A DNA stretch of 20,868 bases, taken from NCBI GenBank assembly GCA_945882475.1, contig CAMCWJ010000009.1:1-20868 (forward strand), written 5' to 3'. The notes beneath the pieces are model-generated. The model was not told the origin of the DNA. It made no database searches and saw only the letters and a program-made list of their open reading frames with translations. Below are positions 7,158 through 15,554 of the stretch, piece after piece (position 1 is the stretch's first letter; each line of letters begins with the position of its first letter). The DNA comes from Bifidobacterium breve (GTDB taxonomy: Bacteria; Actinomycetota; Actinomycetes; Mycobacteriales; Mycobacteriaceae). Both the position numbers and the translations under genes were made by a program.

Positions 7158-7162
7158 GGGGA
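7158..7162 (+). promoter_or_regulatory. Ribosome-binding site fixing the TTG start of aftA
   Basis: GGGGA lies 8 nt before TTG 7171, the only start-type codon in frame between the upstream in-frame stop at 7150 and the first hydrophobic helix. Confidence 0.5.
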
Positions 7163-7170
7163 TTGACCCG

Positions 7171-9036
7171 TTGAGAATCGCCCTGCAGACCATCGGCCTG
7201 ATGGCCGCGGCCGCCATCATCGCGATCCTGGTGTCGGTGGTGGCGCTGACGGCGATCGCACAGGTCGAGTGGCCGGCATTCGGATCGTCCAACCAGTTGC
7301 ATGCGCTGACCACCGTCGGGCAGGTCAGCTGCCTGGTGGGATTGCTCGGCGTCGGCCTGCTCTGGCGACGCGGCGGTGGGTGGCGATGGATCGCCCGATC
7401 CGGTGCCGCCGTTTTGCTGCCGGCATTCGCGGTGGTGACCCTGGGGATGCCACTGGGCGCGACCAAGCTGTATCTGTTCGGCATCTCGGTGGACCAGCAG
7501 TTCCGCACCGAGTACCTGACCCGGCTGACCGACAGTCCCGCACTGCGCGACATGACCTACGCCGGGCTGCCGCCGTTCTATCCACCCGGCTGGTTCTGGC
7601 TCGGTGGGCGTGCCGCCGCTCTCACCGGCACGCCGGGGTGGGAGATGTTCAAGCCCTGGGCCATCACCTCGATCGCCATCGCCGTCGCGGTGGCGATGGT
7701 GCTGTGGTCGACGCTGATCCGATTCGAATACGCCCTGGCGGTCACGGCGGCCACCACAGCGGTCACGCTGGCTTACAGTTCCCCGGAGCCCTACAGCGCG
7801 ATCATCACCGTGCTGATCCCGCCGGTGCTGGTGCTGGCATGGTCGGGGCTGCGCGGAGCCACCAGGGCGAGCGGTGGGTGGGCCGCGATCATCGGGGTAG
7901 GCCTGTTCCTCGGCGTCGCCGCCACCTTTTACACCCTGCTGCTGGCCTATACCGCCTTCGCCGTCACCCTGATGGCGGCGTGGGCCGCCGTCGGCACCCG
8001 CAGTCTGCGGCCACTGCTGCGGCTTGTGGTCATCGGAGTCATCGCGGCGGCGATCGGCGCGATCACCTGGATGCCGTTCCTGCTGCGTGCCGCCCGCGGT
8101 CCGCTGTCCGGCACCGGCAGCGCCCAGCACTACCTGCCCGACGACGGCGCGGTGCTGACCTTCCCGATGCTGCAACTGTCGCTGCTCGGCGCCCTGTGCA
8201 TGCTGGGCACGCTCTGGATGGTGTGGCGGGCCCGCACCTCGGTACGCGCCGCAGCACTCGGCATCGGGGTGCTGGCGCTGTACGCATGGTCGCTGCTCTC
8301 GATGCTGACCACCCTGGCGGGCACCACGCTGCTGTCCTTCCGGCTGCAACCCACTCTGACCGTACTGCTCTGCGCAGCAGGGGTTTTCGGCTTCATCGAT
8401 ATCGCACAGGCAGCTGCCGCCCGGTGGAATCGGCGAGCCATCGGCATCGGCGTGGCTGTCGGTCTCATCGGTGCGATCGGATTCAGCCAGGACATTCCGC
8501 ACGTGCTGCGCCCCGACCTGGCGGTGGCCTACACCGACACCGACGGGAACGGCCAACGCGGTGACCGTCGGCCACCGGGTGCCGAGAAGCATTACCGGGC
8601 AATCGATGCCGCCATCACCGAGGCCACCGGAAGGCCCCGCGACGAAACAGTCGTGATGACCGCCGACTACAGCTTCCTTTCCTACTACCCGTACTCGGCG
8701 TTCCAGGGATTGACGTCGCACTACGCCAACCCGTTGGCAGAGTTCGACAAACGCGCCGCTGTCATCGAGTCGTGGACGAAAATTACTAGCCCCGGAGAGT
8801 TCGCGCGGGCACTCGACGAGCTGCCCTGGCAGCCTCCGAGTGTGTTCCTGATGCGCCGGGGTGGGGCGGCCGGATCGACGAACACCTACACGCTGCGACT
8901 CGCCGAGGACGTCTACCCGAACCAGCCGAACGTCCGCCGCTACACCGTCGAGTTGGACGCCGGGCTGTTCGCGGCGCCGTACTTCAGCGTCAAGACGATC
9001 GGCCCGTTCGTCCTGGCCATCCGGAACCAGCCCTGA
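7171..9036 (+). CDS. aftA: Galactan 5-O-arabinofuranosyltransferase AftA
   Basis: GT-C membrane enzyme that transfers the first arabinofuranose residues from DPA onto galactan, priming arabinan synthesis (Rv3792 homologue). 621 residues from TTG 7171, slightly shorter than the ~643 of M. tuberculosis. A hydrophobic N-terminus is followed by the extracytoplasmic loop carrying D108 in GISVDQQFRTEYLTRL, the probable catalytic acidic motif, then PPFYPPGWFWLGGR. Many hydrophobic spans cover the rest up to about residue 440, followed by a soluble C-terminal domain (YTDTDGNGQRGDRRPPG, TADYSFLSYYPYSAFQGLTSHYANP, DVYPNQPNVRRYTV). M11 (ATG 7201) is a weaker alternative start. The stop overlaps the embC start by one base (TGATG at 9034-9038). 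Confidence 0.95.
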   Translation: MRIALQTIGLMAAAAIIAILVSVVALTAIAQVEWPAFGSSNQLHALTTVGQVSCLVGLLGVGLLWRRGGGWRWIARSGAAVLLPAFAVVTLGMPLGATKLYLFGISVDQQFRTEYLTRLTDSPALRDMTYAGLPPFYPPGWFWLGGRAAALTGTPGWEMFKPWAITSIAIAVAVAMVLWSTLIRFEYALAVTAATTAVTLAYSSPEPYSAIITVLIPPVLVLAWSGLRGATRASGGWAAIIGVGLFLGVAATFYTLLLAYTAFAVTLMAAWAAVGTRSLRPLLRLVVIGVIAAAIGAITWMPFLLRAARGPLSGTGSAQHYLPDDGAVLTFPMLQLSLLGALCMLGTLWMVWRARTSVRAAALGIGVLALYAWSLLSMLTTLAGTTLLSFRLQPTLTVLLCAAGVFGFIDIAQAAAARWNRRAIGIGVAVGLIGAIGFSQDIPHVLRPDLAVAYTDTDGNGQRGDRRPPGAEKHYRAIDAAITEATGRPRDETVVMTADYSFLSYYPYSAFQGLTSHYANPLAEFDKRAAVIESWTKITSPGEFARALDELPWQPPSVFLMRRGGAAGSTNTYTLRLAEDVYPNQPNVRRYTVELDAGLFAAPYFSVKTIGPFVLAIRNQP

Positions 9037-12000
9037 TGGCTGATCTGCGCGCCGCCCGGATCGTCGCCGCCGTCGCGGGCCTGCTGGGTGCAGCGCTGGC
9101 GATCCTGACGCCCTTCCTCCCGGTCAAACAAACCACCGCCGAACTGAACTGGCCGCAGAACGGCACGCTGAGCAGCGTCACCGCACCGCTGATCGGTTAC
9201 GTGGCAACCGATCTGAACATCACTGTGCCGTGCAGTGCGGCGAGGGCACTGATGAACGCGGGATCGCAGACCGTGCTGTTATCCACCGTTCCCAAACAGG
9301 CGCCGAAGGCCGTCGACCGCGGCCTGCTGATCGAGCGGGTCAACAACGACCTCGTCGTGGTGGTGCGCAACACCCCGGTCGTGACCGCGCCGCTGAGCCA
9401 GGTCCTGGGTCCGGACTGCAGAGAACTGGTGCTGCAGGCCCGCGCCGAGAAGGTCAGCGCCGAATTCGTCGGCCTGCGTACGGGTCTCGACAGCGATGAC
9501 CCCGGCGCGGCACTGCGCGGGGAGCGCACCGGCTACGACTTCCGGCCGCAGATCGTCGGGGTATTCACCGACCTCGCCGGACCTGCGCCGCCCGGGCTGA
9601 GCCTCTCGGCGACCATCGACACCCGATACAGCAGCGCGCCGACGGCCTTGAAGCTGGCCGCGATGGCCCTCGGAATCGGGCTGACCGTCGTCGCGCTGAT
9701 TGCACTGCACATGCTCGACACCGCCGACGGGACCGGACACCGGCGGTTGCTGCCGAATCGCTGGTGGTCGCTGAGCGGGCTGGACGGCCTGGTGGTCGCC
9801 GTCCTGGTTTGGTGGCACTTCGTCGGCGCCAATACCTCCGACGACGGGTACATCCTCACCATGGCGCGGGTGTCAGAGAACGCCGGCTACATGGCCAACT
9901 ACTACCGCTGGTTCGGCACGCCCGAGGCGCCCTTCGGTTGGTACTACGACCTGTTGGCGTTGTGGGCACACGTATCGACCGCCAGTATCTGGCTGCGGCT
10001 GCCCACGCTGATGATGGCCCTGGCCTGCTGGTGGCTGATCAGCCGGGAAGTCATCCCGCGACTGGGTCACGGGGTGAAGACCAGCCGAGCGGCCGCCTGG
10101 ACCGCGGCCGGCATGTTCCTGGCATTCTGGCTGCCGCTGAACAACGGCCTGCGGCCAGAGCCGATCATCGCCCTCGGCATCCTGGCGACCTGGTGCTCGG
10201 TGGAGCGCGGGGTGGCGACCAGCCGGCTGCTGCCGGTCGCGGTGGCGTGCATCCTCGGTGGACTGACTCTGTTCTCCGGCCCCACCGGTATCGCGTCGAT
10301 CGGCGCGCTGCTGGTCGCGATCGGCCCGTTGCGCACCATCGTGCATCGAAGATCCCAACAGTTCGGCCGGCTTCCGCTGCTGGCGCCGATCCTGGCCGCG
10401 TCGACGGTGACGATCATTCTGATATTCCGCGACCAGACCCTGGCCGGGGAGATCGATGCCAATGCGCTCAAGCGTGCCGTGGGGCCCAGCCTGAGTTGGT
10501 TCGACGAGCACATCCGCTACGACCGACTGTTCCTGGCCACCCCGGACGGCTCGATCGCCCGACGGTTCGCCGTCCTGGCACTGATCGTCGCGCTCGCGGT
10601 GGCCGTGGCGATGATGCTGCGGCGCGGCCACATCCCGGGGACGGCGGCGGGGCCGAGCAGGCGCATCATCGGGATCACCGTCATCTCGTTCCTCGCGATC
10701 ATGTTCACACCCACCAAGTGGACCCACCATTTCGGGGTGTTCGCGGGACTGGCCGGTTCGCTGGGGGCACTGGCCGCGGTGGCGGTGGCACCCGCCGCGA
10801 TGCGATCCCCCCGTAACCGGGCGGTCTTCGCCGCGGTGGTGCTCTTCGTCACCGCGCTGTCCTTCGCCAGCGTCAACGGCTGGTGGTACGTCGCCAGCTT
10901 CGGTGTGCCGTGGTCAGACAGATTGCCCGAGTGGCACCTGGGCTTCACCACCGTGCTGCTCGGCGCTGCCATGTTGGCGCTGCTGATCGCGGCATGGTTC
11001 CACTTCACCGGCCGGGAGGCCGGCGGTCACCGCCACTGGTCGCCGCTGGCCGCCAGCCCGCTGGGGGTGGGTGCCTGGCTGTTAGTGATGTTCGAGGTGG
11101 CCTCCCTGACACTGGGGATGATCAACCAGTACCCGGCCTGGTCGGTGGGCCGCTCCAACTTCGCGGCGCTGACCGGTAGGACCTGCGGGCTGGCCGACGA
11201 CGTGATGGTCGAACAGAATCCGAATGTCGGGATGCTGAGCCCGGTGGGATCTTCGGTGGCCGAAGCGCTGGGGGCGATCGCCTCAGAGGGATTCTCCCCC
11301 AACGGAATTCCAGCCGATATCGCGGCTGATCCGGTGACCGAACCGCCCGCGGGCGGAAACTTCGTCGACGCCGAGGACACCGATGCCGCTACCAACGGCG
11401 CCGAGACGGCGGGCGATGCGACCACACCGAAGGCCACCCCGACCGCGCCCGGCGTGAACGGCTCCCGCGCACGATTGCCCTACGGCCTCGATCCGGCCAC
11501 CACCCCGGTGCTCGGCAGTTGGCGGTCGGGCGACCAACAGCCCGCCCAACTGCGCTCCGCGTGGTACCGACTGCCGGCGCGGGAGACCACCGGCGGCGAC
11601 GCCGCACCGCTGCTGGTGGTATCCGCGGCAGGTCGCTTCGACCAGGGCGAGATCAAGGTGCAATGGGCCACCGAGGCCCAGGCGGCCGCCGACGAGGTGG
11701 GCGGATCGCTGGGCTTCGCCGACATCGGGCCGGTCGACTCCTGGCGCAATCTGCGCGCCCCACTGGCCGCGATTCCGACGGAGGCCACGCTGATCCGGGT
11801 GGTTGCCGACGACGACGATCTGGCCGCCAAACACTGGATGGCAGTCACAGCGCCCCGGATCCCGCAGCTGCGCACCCTGCAGGACGTCGTCGGATCAACA
11901 GACCCGGTGCTGCTGGACTGGCTGGTCGGTCTGGCCTTCCCGTGCCAGCGGCCGTTCGGGCACTCCAATGGCGTCACCGAGGTGCCGAAGTGGCGGATCC

Positions 12001-12251
12001 TGCCCGACCGGTTCGGCGCGGACGCGAACTCCCCGGTGATGGACAACATCGGTGGCGGTCCGCTGGGGGTCACCGAACTCTTGGTCAAGGCCGCCACCGT
12101 GCCCACCTACCTGCGCAACGACTGGTTCCGGGACTGGGGCGCGCTACAGCGGCTGACACCGTTCTACCCGGACGCCACCCCGGCACGCCTGGCCCTGGGC
12201 ACCGTAACCCGCAGCGGGTTGTGGAGCCCGGCGCCGCTGCGTCCGACCTAG
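9036..12251 (+). CDS. embC: Arabinosyltransferase EmbC (lipoarabinomannan arabinan)
   Basis: GT-C arabinofuranosyltransferase that extends the arabinan of lipoarabinomannan using DPA. 1071 residues (M. tuberculosis about 1094). Order: TM1 near 8-28; an extracytoplasmic N-terminal jelly-roll-like domain (from about 35, with LNWPQNGTLSSVTAPLIGYVATDLNITVPC); a second TM; then the catalytic loop WWHFVGANTSDDGYILTMARV with D269-D270. A long polytopic segment follows with FRDQTLAGEI and MFTPTKWTHHFG. The C-terminal carbohydrate-binding domain ends in WFRDWGALQRLTPFYPDA and TVTRSGLWSPAPLRPT. The C-terminal domain includes a low-complexity D/A/T linker around VDAEDTDAATNGAETAGDATTP. It is assigned as EmbC from its position after aftA and from its TSDDGYILTMARVSE and GVKTSRAAAWTAAGMFLA sequences, which match the EmbC branch. 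Confidence 0.95.
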   Translation: MADLRAARIVAAVAGLLGAALAILTPFLPVKQTTAELNWPQNGTLSSVTAPLIGYVATDLNITVPCSAARALMNAGSQTVLLSTVPKQAPKAVDRGLLIERVNNDLVVVVRNTPVVTAPLSQVLGPDCRELVLQARAEKVSAEFVGLRTGLDSDDPGAALRGERTGYDFRPQIVGVFTDLAGPAPPGLSLSATIDTRYSSAPTALKLAAMALGIGLTVVALIALHMLDTADGTGHRRLLPNRWWSLSGLDGLVVAVLVWWHFVGANTSDDGYILTMARVSENAGYMANYYRWFGTPEAPFGWYYDLLALWAHVSTASIWLRLPTLMMALACWWLISREVIPRLGHGVKTSRAAAWTAAGMFLAFWLPLNNGLRPEPIIALGILATWCSVERGVATSRLLPVAVACILGGLTLFSGPTGIASIGALLVAIGPLRTIVHRRSQQFGRLPLLAPILAASTVTIILIFRDQTLAGEIDANALKRAVGPSLSWFDEHIRYDRLFLATPDGSIARRFAVLALIVALAVAVAMMLRRGHIPGTAAGPSRRIIGITVISFLAIMFTPTKWTHHFGVFAGLAGSLGALAAVAVAPAAMRSPRNRAVFAAVVLFVTALSFASVNGWWYVASFGVPWSDRLPEWHLGFTTVLLGAAMLALLIAAWFHFTGREAGGHRHWSPLAASPLGVGAWLLVMFEVASLTLGMINQYPAWSVGRSNFAALTGRTCGLADDVMVEQNPNVGMLSPVGSSVAEALGAIASEGFSPNGIPADIAADPVTEPPAGGNFVDAEDTDAATNGAETAGDATTPKATPTAPGVNGSRARLPYGLDPATTPVLGSWRSGDQQPAQLRSAWYRLPARETTGGDAAPLLVVSAAGRFDQGEIKVQWATEAQAAADEVGGSLGFADIGPVDSWRNLRAPLAAIPTEATLIRVVADDDDLAAKHWMAVTAPRIPQLRTLQDVVGSTDPVLLDWLVGLAFPCQRPFGHSNGVTEVPKWRILPDRFGADANSPVMDNIGGGPLGVTELLVKAATVPTYLRNDWFRDWGALQRLTPFYPDATPARLALGTVTRSGLWSPAPLRPT

Positions 12252-12258
12252 TTTCGCC

Positions 12259-12272
12259 TACCATCGACCCTC
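12259..12272 (+). promoter_or_regulatory. Predicted leaderless embA promoter (-10 TACCAT)
   Basis: TACCAT at 12259-12264 fits TANNNT and ends 8 nt before the GTG at 12273. No Shine-Dalgarno is present in the 21-nt embC-embA gap, so a leaderless embAB transcript is likely. Relative to the start codon, C residues sit at -16, -12, -11 and -8, the positions where ethambutol-resistance substitutions occur upstream of embA in M. tuberculosis. A C-to-T change at -12 or a C-to-A change at -11 would give TATCAT or TACAAT, both closer to TATAAT. Confidence 0.6.
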
Positions 12273-15200
12273 GTGCCCAGCGAGCGTGCGCAGTCCAGCC
12301 GGATCGCCCGGTTGGTTGCGGTGATCGCCGGACTGGCCGGTGTGGTGCTGTGCGCGCTGGCGCCACTGCTTCCGGTCCGCCAGACCACCGCGACGATCCT
12401 CTGGCCGCAGGCCACCGGGTCCGATGGGCGGATCGGCAATGTCACCGCCCCACTGGTCTCCGGCGCACCGGAGGCCCTGGAGGTCTCGATCCCCTGCACC
12501 GCGATCGCCAGCCTGCCACCGGCCGGCGGCCTGGTCTTCGCGACCAATCCGCCCGACGGCATCGACGCCGCACGCAATGGACTGTTCGCGCGGGCCACTG
12601 CCGACTCCGTCTTCGTGGCATTCCGCGACAAGGTCGCCGCCGTGGCGCCACGGACCGCCGTCGCCTCCGGCGCCTGCAGCACCCTGCGCATGTGGGCCAA
12701 CCCCGGGATCGTGGGTGCAGACTTCGTGGGAATACCGGGCTCGAGCGGCACGCTGCCCCCCGATAAGAAGCCTCAGGTGTCAGGGATCTTCACCGAGCTG
12801 AAAGTTCCTGCGCAACCTGGACTCTCGGCGCGCATCGACATCGACACCCGGTTCATCACCAGCCCGACGCCGCTCAAGTTGGCCGTGATGGGAGTCGGCG
12901 TCTTCTGCGTCATCGCCTCGCTCGTGGCACTGGCCGTGCTGGACCGTCGCTACGGCGGTCGACGGGTAGGCGGCCGACGGGTGGGCGGCCGGCGGCGGCT
13001 GCTTCGGAACTGGCCGGTCGATGCCGCCGTCATCGGCACGCTGCTGCTGTGGCACGTCATCGGGGCGATCTCCTCGGACGACGGCTACAACCTCACCATC
13101 GCGCGGATCTCCGGCGAGGCCGGCTACGCGACCAATTACTACCGCTACTTCGGTGCCGCCGAGGCGCCGTTCGACTGGTATCAGTCGGTGCTCGCCCAAC
13201 TGGCGTCGGTGAGCACCGCCGGGGTGTGGATGCGACTGCCGGCCACTGCGGCCGCCATCGGTAGCTGGTTGATCCTGAGCCGCCGAATACTTCCCCGGTT
13301 GGGCGCGGGCACCGGCGGTCTGGCCCATAACCGGGTGGCCGTAGCCACCGGAGGCGCGGTCTTCCTGGCGGCCTGGCTGCCGTTCAACAACGGCCTTCGT
13401 CCTGAGCCGCTGATCGCCTTCGCTGTGCTGCTGGTGTGGATGCTGGTCGAGTACACCATCGCTACCAGGCGGCTGGCGCCGGCCGCGTTCGCGGTCGTGG
13501 TCGCGGTGTTCAGCGCGACCCTGGCCCCACAGGGCCTGGTCGCGCTGGCACCCCTGCTGGTCGGCGCCCGCGCCATCGCCGCGACGATCCGTCGCCGCCG
13601 GGCCGCCGACGGCCTGCTGGCTCCGCTGACCGCACTTGCCGCTGCGCTGTCGCTGGTTTTCGTCGTGGTGTTCCGCGATCAGACCCTGGCGACCGTCGCC
13701 GAGTCCGCACGGATCAAATACGTTGTGGGCCCCACGATCTCGTGGTACCAGGACTTCCTGAGGTACTACTTCCTCACCGTCGAGGATCATGTGGAGAGCT
13801 CGCTGACCCGGCGCTTCGCCGTCCTGGTGATGCTGCTCTGCCTGTTCGCCCTGCTCGCCCTGCTGCTGCGGCGCGGCCATGTGCCGGGTATCGCCAGCGG
13901 GCCGGTGTGGCGGCTCATCGGCAGCACCGCGGTGGGCCTGCTGTTGCTGACCTTCACCCCGACCAAGTGGGCGGTGCAATTCGGCGCGTTCGCCGGACTG
14001 ACGGCCGCCCTCGGCGCGGTGACCGCGTTCGTCTTCGCCACCGTCGGCCTGCACAGCCGACGCAACCTCGCCATCTACGTGACCGCACTGCTGTTCGTCC
14101 TGGCCTGGGCCACCTCGGGCATCAACGGCTGGTTCTACGTCGGCAACTACGGCGTGCCCTGGTACGACCGCCAGCCGGTACTCCTGCACCGGGCCGTCAC
14201 CACGCTGTTCCTGGCAATGGCGATCCTCACCGGTCTGCTGGCGGGTTGGCTGCACTTCCGGATGGACTACACCGGGCGCACCGAGGTCCGCGCCACCCGC
14301 CGCAACCGCTTGCTGGCTGCCACGCCGCTACTGGTGTTCGCCTCAATCATGGTGCTGCTGGCGGTGGGATCGATGGCCAAGGGCCTGGTGCAGCGCTACC
14401 CCGCCTACACCACCGGCAAGGCCAACCTGGCCGCACTGCGATCGGGGTTGTCGGCCGACAGTTGCGCGATGGCCGACGACGTTCTGGTCGAGGCCGACAC
14501 GAACGCAGGCATGCTGCAACCCGCGCCGGGACAGAAGTGGGGGCGGTACGGGCCGCTGGGTGGGGAGGCCCCGGTCGGCTTCACGCCCAACGGCGTCAGC
14601 GACAACCTCGACCCGATCGCGCCGTTCATCGCCAACCCGGGAACGGTCAACTCCGACGGATCGCCGAACAAACCCAGCTTCGGGATCGCCTTCTCCGGCG
14701 GCACCGGCGGCGGCTACGGGCCGGTCGGTGTGAACGGCTCGCGGGTGTTCCTGCCGTTCGGCCTTGACCCGAAGACCACTCCGGTGATGGGTAGCTACAA
14801 GGAGAACACCCTGGCCGCCAAGGCCACCTCCGCGTGGTACGAACTCCCGCCGCGTTCAGCGGACCGCCCGTTGGTGACGGTGACCGCCGCCGGCGCCATC
14901 TGGTACTACGACGATGAGAACGAGTTCCACTACGGCCAGTCACTGAAACTGCAGTGGGGAGTTCGCCGCGCGGACGGCACCTTCACGGCCCTCGACAAGG
15001 TGCAGCCGATCGACACCACTGAGCAAAAGGCCTGGCGCAACCTGCGTTTCCCGGTGTCCTGGGCGCCGCCGGAAGCCAACGTGGCACGGATCGTGGCCGA
15101 CGACCCGAACCTGAGCACCGACCAGTGGTTTGGCTTCACCCCGCCGCGCGCACCGGTTCTGCAGACCGTCAGTGAGTTCCTGGGTCCGCAGACACCGGTG

Positions 15201-15554
15201 CTGATGGACATCGCCACCGCCGCGAACTTCCCCTGCCAACGTCCCTTCGCCGAACGTCTCGGGGTCGCCGAACTTCCGGAGTACCGGATCCTGCCCAACC
15301 TCAAGCAGGTCGTGGTCTCGTCGAACATGTGGCAGTCGGCCCGCGCGGGCGGTCCGTTCCTATTCATCCAGGCATTGCTGACCACCTCGACGGTGCCCAC
15401 CTATCTGCGCGACGACTGGTACCGCGACTGGGGCGCCATCGAGCGCTACATCCGGGTGGTGCCGGCCGCGCAGGCGCCCAACGCCGTCATCGATCAGGGC
15501 TCCAAACGGGTGTTCGGCTGGAGCCGCAACGGTCCGATCAGGGCCCTTCCATGA
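12273..15554 (+). CDS. embA: Arabinosyltransferase EmbA (arabinogalactan arabinan)
   Basis: Partner of EmbB in the heterodimer that elongates and branches arabinogalactan arabinan. 1093 residues, close to the ~1094 of M. tuberculosis. TM1 near 12-32, N-terminal extracytoplasmic domain, TM2 (PLKLAVMGVGVFCVIASLVALAVL), then an Arg/Gly-rich cytoplasmic loop with three GGRR(V/R) repeats at 228-242. The catalytic loop is AISSDDGYNLTIARISGEAG with D269-D270, followed by FRDQTLATVAESAR, FTPTKWAVQFG and the C-terminal domain with YLRDDWYRDWGAIERYI. DDGYN, rather than the DDGYI of EmbB and EmbC, together with gene order gives the EmbA assignment. The GTG start at 12273 has a -10 box 8 nt upstream and no ribosome site. 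The TGA stop overlaps the embB ATG (ATGA 15551-15554). Confidence 0.95.
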   Translation: MPSERAQSSRIARLVAVIAGLAGVVLCALAPLLPVRQTTATILWPQATGSDGRIGNVTAPLVSGAPEALEVSIPCTAIASLPPAGGLVFATNPPDGIDAARNGLFARATADSVFVAFRDKVAAVAPRTAVASGACSTLRMWANPGIVGADFVGIPGSSGTLPPDKKPQVSGIFTELKVPAQPGLSARIDIDTRFITSPTPLKLAVMGVGVFCVIASLVALAVLDRRYGGRRVGGRRVGGRRRLLRNWPVDAAVIGTLLLWHVIGAISSDDGYNLTIARISGEAGYATNYYRYFGAAEAPFDWYQSVLAQLASVSTAGVWMRLPATAAAIGSWLILSRRILPRLGAGTGGLAHNRVAVATGGAVFLAAWLPFNNGLRPEPLIAFAVLLVWMLVEYTIATRRLAPAAFAVVVAVFSATLAPQGLVALAPLLVGARAIAATIRRRRAADGLLAPLTALAAALSLVFVVVFRDQTLATVAESARIKYVVGPTISWYQDFLRYYFLTVEDHVESSLTRRFAVLVMLLCLFALLALLLRRGHVPGIASGPVWRLIGSTAVGLLLLTFTPTKWAVQFGAFAGLTAALGAVTAFVFATVGLHSRRNLAIYVTALLFVLAWATSGINGWFYVGNYGVPWYDRQPVLLHRAVTTLFLAMAILTGLLAGWLHFRMDYTGRTEVRATRRNRLLAATPLLVFASIMVLLAVGSMAKGLVQRYPAYTTGKANLAALRSGLSADSCAMADDVLVEADTNAGMLQPAPGQKWGRYGPLGGEAPVGFTPNGVSDNLDPIAPFIANPGTVNSDGSPNKPSFGIAFSGGTGGGYGPVGVNGSRVFLPFGLDPKTTPVMGSYKENTLAAKATSAWYELPPRSADRPLVTVTAAGAIWYYDDENEFHYGQSLKLQWGVRRADGTFTALDKVQPIDTTEQKAWRNLRFPVSWAPPEANVARIVADDPNLSTDQWFGFTPPRAPVLQTVSEFLGPQTPVLMDIATAANFPCQRPFAERLGVAELPEYRILPNLKQVVVSSNMWQSARAGGPFLFIQALLTTSTVPTYLRDDWYRDWGAIERYIRVVPAAQAPNAVIDQGSKRVFGWSRNGPIRALP
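12954..12998 (+). repeat. Three tandem 15-bp units in embA encoding GGRRV/GGRRV/GGRRR
   Basis: Units at 12954-12968, 12969-12983 and 12984-12998. The first two differ at two bases and the third is diverged. The repeat is in frame and encodes residues 228-242 of EmbA, a basic cytoplasmic loop between TM2 and TM3. Confidence 0.8.

Noticed and set aside
7108..8721. 537-codon open frame on the - strand across aftA
   Set aside because: Q/H/R/G-rich low-complexity product; shadow of the aftA codon bias.
12780..14255. 491-codon open frame on the - strand across embA
   Set aside because: Same shadow composition; no recognisable family.
15329..15550. Longer N-terminus for EmbB
   Set aside because: Lies entirely inside embA. 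The ATGA overlap and AGGG ribosome site favour ATG 15551.
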